In this document: piece by piece, positions 37,105 through 48,677 of the stretch
How the letters are laid out: each line of letters starts with the position of its first letter
Position numbering within the stretch: position 1 is the stretch's first letter
NCBI GenBank assembly: GCA_025506515.1
Contig: CM046443.1
Location: 88,196,485-88,260,484, forward strand
Direction: 5' to 3'
From: Flaveria trinervia
Taxonomy: Eukaryota > Streptophyta > Magnoliopsida > Asterales > Asteraceae
Length of the DNA: 64,000 nt
Position numbers and translations under genes: made by a program
The notes under the pieces: generated by a model
What the model was told of the DNA's origin: nothing
The model's input: only the letters and a program-made list of their open reading frames with translations
The model's database searches: none

Positions 37105-38372
37105 GTTTAAAAAACAATTTTGCTTTTTATTGACCCAACACGAACCCGTTCTAAACCTAGTTTCCAACCCTTCCCCATAGCCCATAGTGCATAGGCCATA
37201 ATGCCATATTATAGCCCATTTAATTTACTTTATATTATATTGCCGGCCCATTTCAATATTTGATTAGAAAAAGATCACATAGCAGTTGAATCAAGTTTTA
37301 GAAAACCATATATTGAAGCATATACTAGTGTATTCGATGGCATGAAGATTTAGTATTCTCTCGCAAACGTGTTGTTCTTGTTATTTAGTTTCGTCACATT
37401 CTAGTGATTCCTTTGCAATTGGGTGTCATGTATGGCCCTATCAGCAACCTGATCCGATCCGATTCAAATTGCGGGTATTGGTATTCGATCCAAATATATT
37501 TGAATTCAATTCAATTTATCGGATAAATCCGAATAACAATTTTTTGCTATTTATTTTGTTCTTGTTAAGTTTTTCTATTTGTGGTTCCTAAATTTTTTTA
37601 GTTTAAAATAGGATTTTAAACAAACCGAGTCAGGATGCGCTCACGCTCGGTTCGTTTAAAGCCAAGCCGATCCTTCTCATTTAGAAACTAAGCCGAGCTA
37701 ACTCCACATGTTTTAAAACCTAGTCGAGTTGCCTCGGCTTGTTTTCCTTAAGAAGCCCAAAATATGAACTCGAGCTCAACTCTTTACTAAATGAGCCAAG
37801 CCAACTTATTTACTTAATCAAAAACTAGCTTTTTTTACATTTCTTTATTTTAACTAGTTAAACAATTACATATATAATTGTTATTTCAAGGACTATAATC
37901 ACCTTTTATTATAGTTTTATACTTGGTGTTTTGGTTAGAATTTGTTAAAATAACTATAAATGTATAATCTATTCTAAATAATATGTTATAAGTTTGATTT
38001 ATGATATATATGAATTATAATTAGGAATTTATTCAAACTAAAAATTCAGCCCGTGTGATACGACACGTTTAATAACTTTGTTAAGTGTGTTCTGACAGTT
38101 AACTTTGTTACGTGTGTTATGACGGTGACATTAATGTGATTAGGTATTTAAAGAAATGTATAAACTTACAATGGTTCGATATTGATAGATAAACGTATTA
38201 TACCTGGCATGTTGGAACGTAAAGGAACATGTGAAGTGTAGTGATTGGATATAGATAGAAAAATAATATTATGTCTAGCAAGTTATAACATAAACAACAC
38301 GTAACCTTGAAATAAAAATATAGTCAACTAAAAATATCTCAGTAAAAGAATAAAAAAAACAAAAAAAAAACA
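37105..38372. other. AT-rich intergenic DNA
   Basis: No gene is supported. At about 37600-37810, words such as GAGCC, AGCCGAG and CTCGGCTTG recur in both orientations. At about 38048-38070 a CCCGTGTGATACGACACG stretch could be a decayed Helitron-like hairpin. Confidence 0.4.
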
Positions 38373-38470
38373 AAGAAACCTTAAAAAATCTGTTGGGATT
38401 CGAACCCAAGTTGGTTGTTATTAATAAAATTGGCTTTAACCGCTCGCACTAGTACAGACCTTTTGCCTAG
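38373..38470 (-). repeat. tRNA-derived SINE-like sequence
   Basis: On the minus strand a GCGAGCGGTTAAAGCC box A region (about 38432-38447) is followed by a perfect box B GGGTTCGAATCCC (38396-38408). A T-rich tail containing long T runs follows (38340-38380). This is the plan of a plant SINE with a poly(T) tail. Confidence 0.6.
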
Positions 38471-39351
38471 CAAGATAAAATAACATATTTAATGTGATAA
38501 AGGTCGACCACCTTTGTTTTTAAGGTACCATAATAAGGTAACGAGCTTGCAACAAGCTCGTTTAAAGAATGATAATTTATAAAGGAACTTTCAATTTTTT
38601 ATAAATAAAAGAGTTATTCAATTTGAATAATCCTAACTTTCATTAACCGATTGAGATTAATCCCAAGTCAGAATATGGTTACAGACACTTTTAACTTTAA
38701 GCTTATTTTTATTCAACAATTCCTCACCAGCTGAAAGTTAACGCCCGTTACTTTTTTGATGAAATTTGACTAACTTTGAACCATTTTTCAACTTCGCCAC
38801 CGCCCAACCTCAATTAGGTCATTTTCTCAATGTCTAGTATTTATCGTCACTTGAAATCTGACTTTAACAAGACAAATGGTTCAAATCAAAAGATGAAGAT
38901 TGACTGGTTTTTTAGGTTGTAGAAGTTTCAGATTGATGGACACGGCAGTTCATTTCAACTTTTTGCTTAGTGTTTTGGCCATATAAATCGTACACGTTAT
39001 CAAAAAACTAACGGTGTTAACTCTCAGTTAGTAATGAATCGTTGTAAGAAAATAAACTCAAAGTTAGAAATATGCGTAAACATTTGCTAGATTAGGATTA
39101 ATCCCGGCCAATATATAAAAATTATGATTATTAAAATCCAACAACCCTAAATAAAATTGATTCCTTGTTACGTCAAAACAATTTAAAAGTTTACAAACCA
39201 ATATTTAAGAAAAAAAATTCACAATTAAGTATATTTTAGATAACTTTTAGAAGTTTATTATATGATATTTATTTTAGTGAATTTTTGTATTATTTACAAC
39301 TTTGAGACTTTTATATATGAAAATTATGTTGACTGTAAAAATTAAGACTAT
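38471..39351. other. Intergenic DNA, no gene recognised
   Basis: The stretch is AT-rich. No coding frame, RNA gene or element end was recognised. Confidence 0.45.
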
Positions 39352-40081
39352 GGGTCTGTTTGGTTACGTTCGACCAAACCCGGTCAGACGTGCAAGTCTG
39401 ACTCGGCCAGACGTGGCTTGTTTGGTTGCGTACGTTTTACTAGAGAAGAGGTCTGAACGAACCCATTATTCGGCCAGACTTGAATCAACGTCTGACTCGG
39501 GTTAGACATGAAGTCGGTCTGTGGTGATGGAGAGGGTGGTGGTCGACAACGGGGCGGTGGTCAGTGCGGTATGTGACGGAGAGGGTGGTGGTCGGCGACG
39601 GGGTGGTGGCATTACTTTCTGCATCTCCTATTCCGTCCACCTCTTTTTCCCTTCGATTCCCCTAAAAATGATGCTTTTAAGAGCCCCTCACACCCTCTCC
39701 TTCGTCAACGGAGCCATTTCCGACGTGGGTTTCAATCGGCCTCTGGTTTCATCGTCTCCTTTGTTGTCGCCGGCGACCGTTGTGTGTGCGGCGATGAAGG
39801 GTGGTTCTTCCAACCATAGCTTGCTTGCTGGGGTTGTGTTTGAACCCTTTAAGGAGGTGAAGAAAGAACTCAACAGTCTTTTTCCCTTGAATTGAAGGGT
39901 TTGAATTGGTAGATGTGACTGTTTTAAATTTTTAAGGATTTGGGGGCTTTTATTTTATTAATTTTTCTTTTTACAACCAAATACACTTATTGATTCAGAT
40001 CACTTATTGGTTTAAACATCTTACTGGTTCAGACATTTTACTGATTCAGCAATTATTCAATCAGATATTACCAAACAACCC
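39352..40081. mobile_element. Tourist-like DNA element carrying a ferritin fragment
   Basis: The left end is GGGTCTGTTTGGTTAC and the right end, reversed, is GGGTTGTTTGGTAATA. This is the terminal repeat seen in Tourist/PIF-Harbinger elements. The expected TTA-type TSD is not clean (TAT on the left, TTA on the right). Subterminal words repeat near both ends: GTCTGACTCGG-type on the left, and TTACTGGTTCAGA-type, about 17-bp period, on the right. The interior is GC-rich compared with its surroundings and holds a ferritin first-exon fragment (39668-39895). The boundaries are moderately secure. Confidence 0.55.
39668..39895 (+). pseudogene. Ferritin 5' exon fragment (captured)
   Basis: Plant ferritins are plastid iron-storage proteins with a transit peptide and a conserved extension peptide ahead of the four-helix shell. 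From the tandem ATGs at 39668 and 39671 the frame reads MMLLRAP, a serine/alanine-rich transit-like stretch ending VVCAAMKGG, and then LLAGVVFEPFKEVKKEL (to 39871). That last block matches the ferritin extension peptide (GVVFEPFEEVKKEL in family terms), with Lys in place of one Glu. Similarity ends there and a stop follows at 39893-39895. The helices with the iron-binding residues are absent. It fits transposon capture of a first exon. A longer frame from 39521 merely reads through upstream GGTGGTGG repeats. Confidence 0.75.
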
Positions 40082-40504
40082 TTATATATTGGTTTTTTAT
40101 GAATTAATCATATTTCTATTATAAAAGTCTTACCTATTTAATATATAGAATATTGAATCTGTTATAAAAGTTTTACTTATCCACCTATTATCTTGATTAT
40201 TCATCTTATAAATTTAATCTACCAAATTTCTTAATAAAAAATATAAGAAATAAATAAAAGAAAACTTGAAAAGCGATATGGATTCTGGTGGCCACCCCCC
40301 ACACATGCACACGTGGGGTGGTGTTCGTGCATACAATATCTCTGTTGTATATTTACTCCCAAAGGTCCCCACGAATACATCCTTATATTACTTGGCATCT
40401 ATCTACATAATCCTTTAGATATGGCACCCCATCCCCTATCTATGTAAACATCCTCATCCCCTCCGTATTTCAATATCTTCACTTCATATTAACATTTTAT
40501 TATC

Positions 40505-40855
40505 ATGTCCGGTGTTTGGGTGTTCAAGAATGGTGTAGTTCGACTTATAGAAAGCCCTCCCCTCGAGAGGTCACGTCGTCGTAAGGTGCTAGTTCACATA
40601 TCAACCGACCAAGTGATCACTTCGTATGAGGTCCTTGAGAGAATGTTGTTATCGTTAGGATGGCAAAGGTACTATGATGATCCTAACTTGTTTCAGTTTC
40701 ATAAGAGCTCGACGGTTCACCTCATATCTCTTCCGAAGGACTTTAAAAAGATTAGAACGATGCATTTGTATGATATTGTCGTCAAGGTTCGCTCCAATGT
40801 GTTTGAAGTAAGAGACATGCAGATGATTGATGAGCCACTAGTAAACTCACTTTAG
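40505..40855 (+). CDS. FPF1: FPF1-like protein (flowering promoting factor 1 family)
   Basis: This is a single-exon gene of 116 codons, starting MSGVWVFKNGVVRLIE and containing RRRKVLVHISTDQVITSYEVLE, LGWQRYYDDP, QFHKSSTVHLISLPKDF and MHLYDIVVK..FEVRDM. These are the conserved blocks of plant FPF1/FLP proteins. Family members are small cytosolic/nuclear proteins linked to flowering time, gibberellin responses and cell elongation; their biochemical activity is unknown. The first ATG is chosen because MSGVWVFKNG is the family's N-terminus. Members usually end near FEVRDM; here eleven residues (QMIDEPLVNSL) follow residue 105. There is no intron, as usual. An AATAAA lies at 40899-40904. It stands alone between transposons and AT-rich DNA. 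Which paralog it is cannot be told. Confidence 0.95.
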   Translation: MSGVWVFKNGVVRLIESPPLERSRRRKVLVHISTDQVITSYEVLERMLLSLGWQRYYDDPNLFQFHKSSTVHLISLPKDFKKIRTMHLYDIVVKVRSNVFEVRDMQMIDEPLVNSL

Positions 40856-40898
40856 GGAGATGGTTATATTGCATTGTGCCTTTTATGTATATGGTTTG

Positions 40899-40904
40899 AA
40901 TAAA
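40899..40904 (+). promoter_or_regulatory. Possible polyadenylation signal of the FPF1 gene
   Basis: AATAAA lies 44 bases after the stop codon, a reasonable position for a plant near-upstream element. This is position-based inference only. Confidence 0.45.
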
Positions 40905-42639
40905 GGGAGTGAAAGTGTGTGACATGATTGTTGATGGTTTGATTTTTGAGCTTTTGAAGTCCATTGACACCGAAGTATGTGTCATGTTGTTGTAAGTGTG
41001 AAGTATATAAGTGTGATGTTGTAAATATCTATGATGCTTTATGGATTGCTAAACTAAATTATTTTTTGCGTTAACTGTTACATGTAGTTCATATTTGATA
41101 CGTACATTATAAATAAACAACTATAGAATCGTTTTTCTCTAAGTATTCAAGGGTATAAACTCCTTGATGGACAAGATGCTTCTAGTTATGACATATGAAA
41201 GTCTTTAAAGTTATCAAGGGTATCAACTAGGTGTCAACACTAGGACCAAATTAAACAATAACTTTTTGTACGTGGCCGTAAGGCCAAAAACAAAATTAAA
41301 AAAAATAATGTTTAACGATGCTTTTAGAGTATTTTGGATAACTTTTCTATTCTAATAATAAAATAGTAAATAAAGAGTACATATAATAGCGTAACATTCA
41401 TCTTTATAGAAAATTTTATGTTTCTTTCTTTTATTACATAATTATTTTAATTACGAATAATATTATTTAAATCTTTTTAAATTAAAAGTATTTTTTTCTA
41501 ATAAAATAATAAATAGATCTTATTATTAGTGTTACTTTTAAAGAATCTTTTTTATAAATTTAGAAAATTTTCCAATACATCATATTTTAAAAAAAATGAA
41601 ATATCTTAAAATTGGGGTTTTTAATAAGTAAAATTATTATAAACCAAAATAATTAAAATTAGAAGTTACAGTATGAAAAATTTTAAAAATGATATTTTTA
41701 AACGGTTTCTTTTGAAACAAAATTAAAAAAATCAAAAAATAAAAGAAGTTCAAAAATAAAATTTTAAAAAGTTATTATCATTAATTTATTACTTATATGT
41801 TTTGCTCATAATTAATTTCAATAATATCTTATATTATATTATTTTATAATTTAATAAATTTTTATTCTATTTATATATTATTTATTTAAGATGTGTAATG
41901 CATGACTTCAAAGCTAGTCAGGATAGGTTTATAGTAAATTGCACCGTTTATCTATGTGAAATTAATGCTATATACGTGATGTACTTTGGCAAAAGTTAAA
42001 GTCAATCATATGAAGTTTATACTTGATGTCATCAGAACTTTAAATTAGTTTCATTGATCCGACCAATCTAACCAATGAACTGTTAAGTCGATCGGTTTGT
42101 TGTCCGACATGATTTTAAAAATAATTCTTAGAAGAATAGTTTTAAAAGACAGCAGAATTGTGTCAAAGGATTTAAGGTGAGTGGCTGATATCATTGGTAA
42201 TTCGAGGCATGGTATTGGATTTCAAGACATAGGTGCATTGAGGTGCAAGTTACGGATTGTGATATTTAATACATCTAGATCACTTGAAGTGTGGTCTGAT
42301 TTGAAACGAACCTAACGTTAATTAGACATGTAAATCTTAAACATTCTAAAAGGGTATTTAGGTATGAGTTTTGTTTTGAAGTTTGTGTGGATATGGTATC
42401 ATGCGAAACCCGACTTGAATACCAAAAATATACATACCCGATGAACACGTATCCTAGACGGTTTCAACGTACATCCTTACACACCAGCATATAGTACGCC
42501 GATGAAAATACCATACGCCATCTACAGGTCACTTTACTTTAATATATCATGAGAGAATGCAAACCTTCAATTCGGAGACCAACCATGATGATGGAATGAA
42601 GTAACCAAGATTAATAAACCAACACAAACATGATTCTTG
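40905..42639. other. Very AT-rich intergenic DNA
   Basis: Runs of A and T dominate 41280-41880. No gene, tRNA or transposon end could be supported. Confidence 0.5.
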
Positions 42640-44140
42640 AGGTCACAAATCTTTAACGAGGGAGTATTACTATGTGAATAAAATGGGCAAATTGTAAGAA
42701 GTTATTGTAATTCTCATCCATTAGTCATTACTTCTGTTAAAAGCTAAAGGTTGGAGGGGTTGTTTTGTAATATTGAAGTTTAGTTGCTGTGGTGTTCATT
42801 AATAAAAAAGAGTAAATCATATTATCTTGATCAACACCAATGTATTTGTTGTTCTTGATACCATTGATTGGTATTTGAACATAGAATCTCTAGGACTTGG
42901 ATGAAATCAAGTTGCTAAATCAATCTTAAAGCAGTACAGCATTGGATCAATTCTCTAAAAACAAAATTCAACAACTTAAGAGTTTGAATATAAATGCCAC
43001 AACTTCAATTTTTGTTATCAATCAGACATGGTCCTTCCCGTCAAGGATAAAAACAAGATAACCATGGTAGCTAGGTTGTATTTGGGAAGAAGATATTCGA
43101 TCGATTTGTGGGTAGGCGGACAATAGAAGATTCGTCAATGTAGGATACTTTGAATCTAGTCTTGCGTAGGAAGTAAAAAAGAAAAAAAGGTAGAAGAAGT
43201 AGGTAGCGGGCTTGTTTTTCTTTGATCGGTCAAGAACGATTTGATTCTAAGGAAGAAGAATATTTTTGATGTGTATGGAATACTAGAGGCGGGTTAAACC
43301 AAGCTATTCGGGGCTACAATGGATCTAAAAAAATCAAAGCAAGTCCATGCTTTTTTGTTTCAAGCCATACCCAAAGAGGGTGTGTTACAAATGGCGGGTT
43401 ACACTGATGCAAAACAAGTATGGGATCTGTTGAAAACAAGGTAGTTAGGAGTGGATCGGGTGAAAACGACTAAACATGAAGTTGTTAACTCAAAGGATTA
43501 CACATTGAGGAGAGAACTCAAAGGATTACACATGAAGTTGGGTGATTTAGTTGTTAACTTTGCAACTATATTGACCGGGTTAGCTTCAAAGGAAACAAGT
43601 CTTGGACATTAGATTGAAGAAAAGTACTTGGTTAAAAAGGTTACTTGATTCAATACTTTACTTCAAATCGTGGCCTTACATTCGAGAAGCGTATTAATAG
43701 ACCAAATGACGAAGAAGACATTCGTGAGAGGTTAATGTTTTCCACGAAAGTAAGTGAGAAAAAACACGTGTGTGAACATTATGTTGTGAAAGTTCGAGTC
43801 GAGATGATCTAGAAAGGGTCCAATGAGATTAGTGTAGTGAGTGCAACCGTGTGCATTCAAGAAATACTCAGATTGATTTGTGTTTTGATCCCTCAATAAT
43901 CAGAGGGGTGAGTGTTTTGGCGTTCTAGTTTGGGTTGTTTTAAAGTTTAGATGATAATTCAGTTTCCTTAATGCTGTTGTGTTTACCGATTACATAGACT
44001 AATATGGGTTAGTTAAATTAGATGACTTTAAATAGGATTATGAAACTTGGTTGTCAGATTATGGGTCTAAGTTTATTTGTACTTCCTCTTTCATTAATAG
44101 AAAAATTCTTTTGATCAACACCCGTGTTTATCTTGTTCCG
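42640..44140 (+). mobile_element. Degenerate copia-type element
   Basis: A possible LTR end (about 42780-42862, ...ATCTTGATCAACACC) is followed by TTGGTATTTGAAC (42869-42881), a mutated primer site. A gag remnant follows at 43080-43890. A second stretch with ATTAATAGAAAAATTC...TTGATCAACACC at 44093-44127 resembles the first and may be the 3' LTR end. LTR limits and TSD could not be fixed, so the extent is approximate. Confidence 0.45.
43080..43890 (+). pseudogene. Copia gag remnant
   Basis: In one reading, MDLKKSKQVHAFLFQAIPKE and VLQMAGYTDAKQVWDLLKTR match the plant copia gag (UBN2-type) capsid region. Further on come VDRVKTTKHEV, LVVNFATILTGLASKETSLG and a degenerate TFVRG stretch. At least three stops interrupt it (after LLKTR, after SLGH, after KKVT), and a segment around 43490-43530 appears duplicated. 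No protease or reverse transcriptase follows. Confidence 0.72.
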
Positions 44141-44929
44141 TTCAAGAACTATACCTTTAATAAACGAACTCCTTACAGGGAATGACCGACATTGATTAAC
44201 CATTAGCTTCTCTTCTGTGATTCTTTCTATATTTTCTACTATTCTTTCTTTCTTAATCTTCTTTACCATTTGTATACATAACATTTTAAGACGAATCTGA
44301 TTTTTAGGACCAGTTAAACCATCACACTGGTTTGATGTGTGGTCTGTCTTTGTTGGTTCTGATTCCGTTTTGCAGATCTGATTCAAGTTTTGCATGTCAT
44401 GAAATGTGTCAGGTACCAAACTAAAGCCCAATGTCGAGAAACTTGTAAGATATTATATCCCAACTTTTAGTTTTAGCACTTAATATCGATTATCGATAAC
44501 TTCTCATCTCATCTTAACTTAAAAAATCAGCAGAATCTATTTTAACATGTGAACTGTTGTTCTTCTAATATGACATTAGTTTCATATGATCCACACGCAC
44601 CTTGTCTGATATGCATTTTATATGCTTGTTTGTGCATTCGTTATCCAGGTTTTGCGAGAGCGTATTTCTAACCAGTTTAACTTATCGGATTAGGTTTATT
44701 TGGAGAATGAAATAGTTCCCCCATAGGACTAGGATGACAATTCTCGACAACACATGAAAATAATAAGGTTTTAACTTTTAAGTTGTCATATATAACCAGT
44801 TGAATAAACAAATCATGTTCATGATGACCTTTCGTTTTTGAACGGCAGTGGCCATCAATATCCAAGTTGTTTAGCACATTTACAACTTGATTAAAACACA
44901 TTTAAAGACGAATAATTCCAGATTGTTAT

Positions 44930-45990
44930 AAATTTTGACCAACATGTGACAGTAAGATGAAACCGAATTCACAATCTTACCCCCAAGTTCTTTAAACTAA
45001 TAGTTACATCTTCTTGTTGCTGCTGTAGATTAGTTCTTAGTTCTTGAAATTCCTAGTTTGCATACACAATATAAATCAGCAGAAGTTTCAATTTCAACCC
45101 ATTTGCTTAGAACGGGTCGATTCGGGTTGTGTTTTATCTCACTAGGTCAAATCAATTACCTAAAAGATAGTGGGTCTAAAGGACAAATGGTTCAAATAGA
45201 CTGAAATTCACTATAATTAAGCATACAACCTTGTAACTTGTTTATGTTCTAAGATTAATATCATAGAAATAATGTAAATGAAATTTATAAAAATGAACAC
45301 AAAAAGTGTTTGCAAACCAACCCCAAACCAAGCTTGGCCCTTCTCAAGGGGACTAAAAACTCTTACAGATCGAAGCTGATCGACTACTTGGCCAATAGAG
45401 CTATAACCTGTCATATTAGTCAATTCTTGTACTGTACAACTCGTAGTGTATGAATAACCAAACCTTAATTAAGCAGTAGACACAAAAGCTCTTACAGATC
45501 GAAGCTGATCGACTTCCACATAGAGATTCTTAAGACATGAAAGTTCCTACAAAAACAATCACATATTGCAATTGAAGCTTTTAACTTGAGTATCTAACTT
45601 TAACCTCCAACTTTGAAGATCCTTCTTGCCAAAAGTCAAAGCTAATGAGGATTACTAGCTTGAGAATTGAAATTAAACAACACAATCAATAATCAATGTG
45701 CAGATTGATAAGTAAACTAGCGATTAACGAATTAGATTATACAGAGTTTGACTTATATTAAGCAGTTCAGCTCGCGAATCACTCAATTCCTAAAAATAAG
45801 AAAAAAATTTAGCGTGTTATGCATCACAAAACGCAATTAAACACGAACATACCACAATTGTTGAGTTGATGGGTGTCACATTGTATTTCTTCTACTAATA
45901 AGCAAAGATGTATACAGTGGATTTAAATCTTGATAGAATATAACAAAATCACGGTGTAACGATTGCATACCCTGCTTCGGAGGATTGATG
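44930..45990 (-). pseudogene. Exon-like coiled-coil fragments, unidentified gene
   Basis: On the minus strand several short frames are bracketed by AG and GT splice dinucleotides. Exon-like piece 1 ends near 45973 (ATCCTCCGAAGCAG before GGTATGC). Piece 2 (about 45785 down to 45739) reads ELSDSRAELLNISQTL. Piece 3 (about 45545 down to 45495) reads ELSCLKNLYVEVDQLRS and is followed by GTAAGAG. Piece 4 (about 45056 down to 44985) reads EFQELRTNLQQQQEDV. The heptad-like leucines suggest a coiled coil. A 25-bp piece spanning the end of piece 3 and its donor is duplicated at 45362-45386. I do not recognise the parent gene. No complete frame or start was found, so a broken gene or a captured fragment is more likely than an active one. 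Confidence 0.35.
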
Positions 45991-46142
45991 TTTTGTTTTT
46001 TACTTTAACAATTTCTACTTTTTCAAAAATAAATTCATTTAACAATTGAATTTTTTTATTATGAGAATATGATAATATTCTCACTGCACTTAATGACCAG
46101 GATGTACTTTTAAGGACATTGAATCAAGTAAACAATCAAAAT

Positions 46143-46475
46143 CATGGTTTTGAAAACCGGACCGGACCGGCCGGTCCGACCGGTTGAACCGGGAACCGGT
46201 CATCGAACCGGTCCGGTTCGGTGTTTAAAACCGTTTGACTGTTGAACCAGTGGTCGGACCGGTCGAACCGGTGGTCGGACCGGGAACCGGACCGATTGAA
46301 CCGGTGGTCAGACCGGTTGAACCGGTTTTTTTATATATTTTTTTATTTTTTGTAATTTTTACATATATTTATAAAAAATACTTATAATTTTATCCGGTTC
46401 TTATATGTGAACCGGTCGGACCGTCGGACCGGTAAGACGTCCGGTTCACTATCCGGTCCGGTTTTAAAAACATTG
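46143..46475. mobile_element. GC-rich hAT MITE, copy 1
   Basis: The terminal inverted repeats are CATGGTTTTGAAAACCGG and, reversed from the right, CAATGTTTTTAAAACCGG. They are flanked by a perfect 8-bp TSD, ATCAAAAT (46135-46142 and 46476-46483). The interior is built from CCGGTCCGG and GAACCGG words that can pair with one another. It is 333 bp and non-coding. The 8-bp TSD and CA(R)TG ends place it in the hAT superfamily. A second copy is at 60371. Confidence 0.9.
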
Positions 46476-46533
46476 ATCAAAATAAGTCTATATGTTAAAA
46501 TACCAAGTTTGTATTCAAAATAGACTAAAAAAA

Positions 46534-46597
46534 GTACAATTCTGAGTGAAAACTAGTTCTCTACGGTACAATTGTGAGTGAAAACTAGTTCTCTACG
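46534..46597. repeat. 32-bp tandem duplication
   Basis: Two adjacent units start GTACAATTSTGAGTGAAAAC at 46534 and 46566 and differ at one base. Confidence 0.9.
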
Positions 46598-47006
46598 GTT
46601 ATGTATGGAACATTATCTTGTGTTTGCGAATCCTATCAAGGGGATGTAGTGGAGGAATGGCGACACTCGCAGAGTCGCAGCCAAAGCGATACCAATCAAC
46701 ATAACTCGGATCATAGAATCTAGGCCATGTTGCGCATAATGAAAGTCTGAAAATAGGATAAAGAATATGCGAGCGATATGTGACGTAAGCGCCACAAGTG
46801 ACCAACCTATTTGCTTCTTACTATTGTAGGTGGCAAAATTGTAACACCCGGTTATTTATTATTTTAAAACCGACGAAGGAAGAAAAAGAAATAAAGTCCA
46901 AAGTCGAGGGACCAAACTCGCCATACGGCCGAATAGGGTGCGATTGGGGTCCATTCGCACAATTGAAGCTCCATTCGCATGATTGAAAGGTCAGTCGCAT
47001 GGAGGA

Positions 47007-48677
47007 TGTAACATCTTGTATTTTTGGTTAACTAATAGTTAACCTCGTTTATTCTTGTAAGGTCTATTAATGCTTTTCATGAAATCTTTGGGCTATTTGT
47101 GTTTATCTCTTAGTTAGTCTTTAATTCTTTAATGTAAAAAGTTTATTTAATTGAGCATAATAACATTTCTAATAGATTTTAAAATGAATAACAATCATAA
47201 TAACTATGATAATAATAATAATAATATTTTTGTAGAAATAATAATTATGTTATTAATAATAATAATAATAATAATAATAGAAATAATAACTAATAAAACT
47301 TATATAAGTAATAAGTTGTAAATGAGTTCAAACTTAAATCAAGGAAGTTAAGGGGAATGTTTTGTCAAATTAATAAACTTTAAATAAAATTTTGTGCATG
47401 AATTAATAAAAACAAAACTAAAGGGGCTAAATATGTAATTTTTAAATCCCAAACCCCACCCCCTTTCCCTTTCGCGTTTTTCCGGCCGACCCTCCGGCCA
47501 CCGCCGGCCGCGGCTTCGGCAAGGTTAATTACCGGGATTTAGGCATCAGTTGTGACCCCAAATTACACCGAATCATTCGTAATGCAAATTCGAACCTGCG
47601 TTTACGTATTAATTTGAGCTTCAAAGCAGTTTTAAGATTCTTTGATCTTGAAATCGATCGCACATCAATATTCACATCGGTTAATAAACATATTATTTAA
47701 ACTTAATAAATCTTATAAATGTTTTCTCTTCTCATCTTTATATAAAATACAAATATATTTCCTACCATTTATTCCAAAATAATATAATTGTTTTCCATTC
47801 GTTAAATATAATTGTTGTCAAAACCCCAAATACCAAATTGAAACCCTAGACTCGTTTAACCATTAATTATATTATTAAACTTTAACCTTGTAATATATTT
47901 TTGTTTTAGGTGCATTGTGAAAGACTACGTTGAAACGTTGCTTATTATTATTCATATTAATTATCAACTATATATTATTTGATCATGTGAGTATTTCTAT
48001 ACCCCTTTTTCATATTTTCACACTTTGGGGTGAAACATGTTACATTATAAACTTTGCACTTGTAAACACGTTTGATTCTTGTAAACTTATGGCAATTTAC
48101 TTATGTGTTGTGGTTAGTCGAACTTTGTAGCTACCATGTAATGTCGAATATATGTATAATCATCAACTATTGCTAGCCTAGCGAAGTCATAGATCTATGG
48201 GCCAGACAAGCCTGCTTGGTTGATCCAAGTACACTTAGCTAATCGTATATACTTTTAAACGTTTGAGACTTGTAAAACTTTGTCGAGGTTTGATTGTGCA
48301 TTTTGTCTTACATCCCTAGTTTTCTTTGTTCTATAATTTATAACATGATTTGCCATCTTTTATAAACTTATGTATTACAAATTATGCAAATCTCACCAAC
48401 ATTATTGTTGACCTTTTATTTTTAACATGTTTCAGGAAGTACTCAAGCTTGATTTCTACTCTTTGAAGCTTACACATCTAGGAATGAACCTAGATAAATA
48501 AGTGAAATAAAATGACTTGTTATGTTTATTTTAATTTCTTTGAGACTTATGATTGTAATAGTACAATTGGAACTTATGTTTATTATATATATTTGGGTTA
48601 TTAATAGCGTTATGTGGCTGTGAACGATCTTAACTCTCACTCCTCGACGTTTCCGCCTTCAAGGTTGGGGTGTGACA
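47007..48677 (+). mobile_element. Nested solo LTR
   Basis: It begins TGTAACATCTTG and ends GGGGTGTGACA, with a perfect TSD GAGGA (47002-47006 and 48678-48682). It matches the solo LTR at 14180-16554 in both terminal regions but is about 700 bp shorter. A GC-rich CCGGCC block at about 47480-47515 corresponds to a similar block near 14555-14600 in that copy. Confidence 0.93.

Noticed and set aside
39521..39667. Upstream start for the ferritin-like frame
   Set aside because: It reads through GGTGGTGG-type repeats with no ferritin resemblance; the transit-like start is at 39668 or 39671.
46599..46805. Two overlapping minus-strand frames of 60-68 codons
   Set aside because: No domain or family resemblance was seen; the length is within chance expectation.
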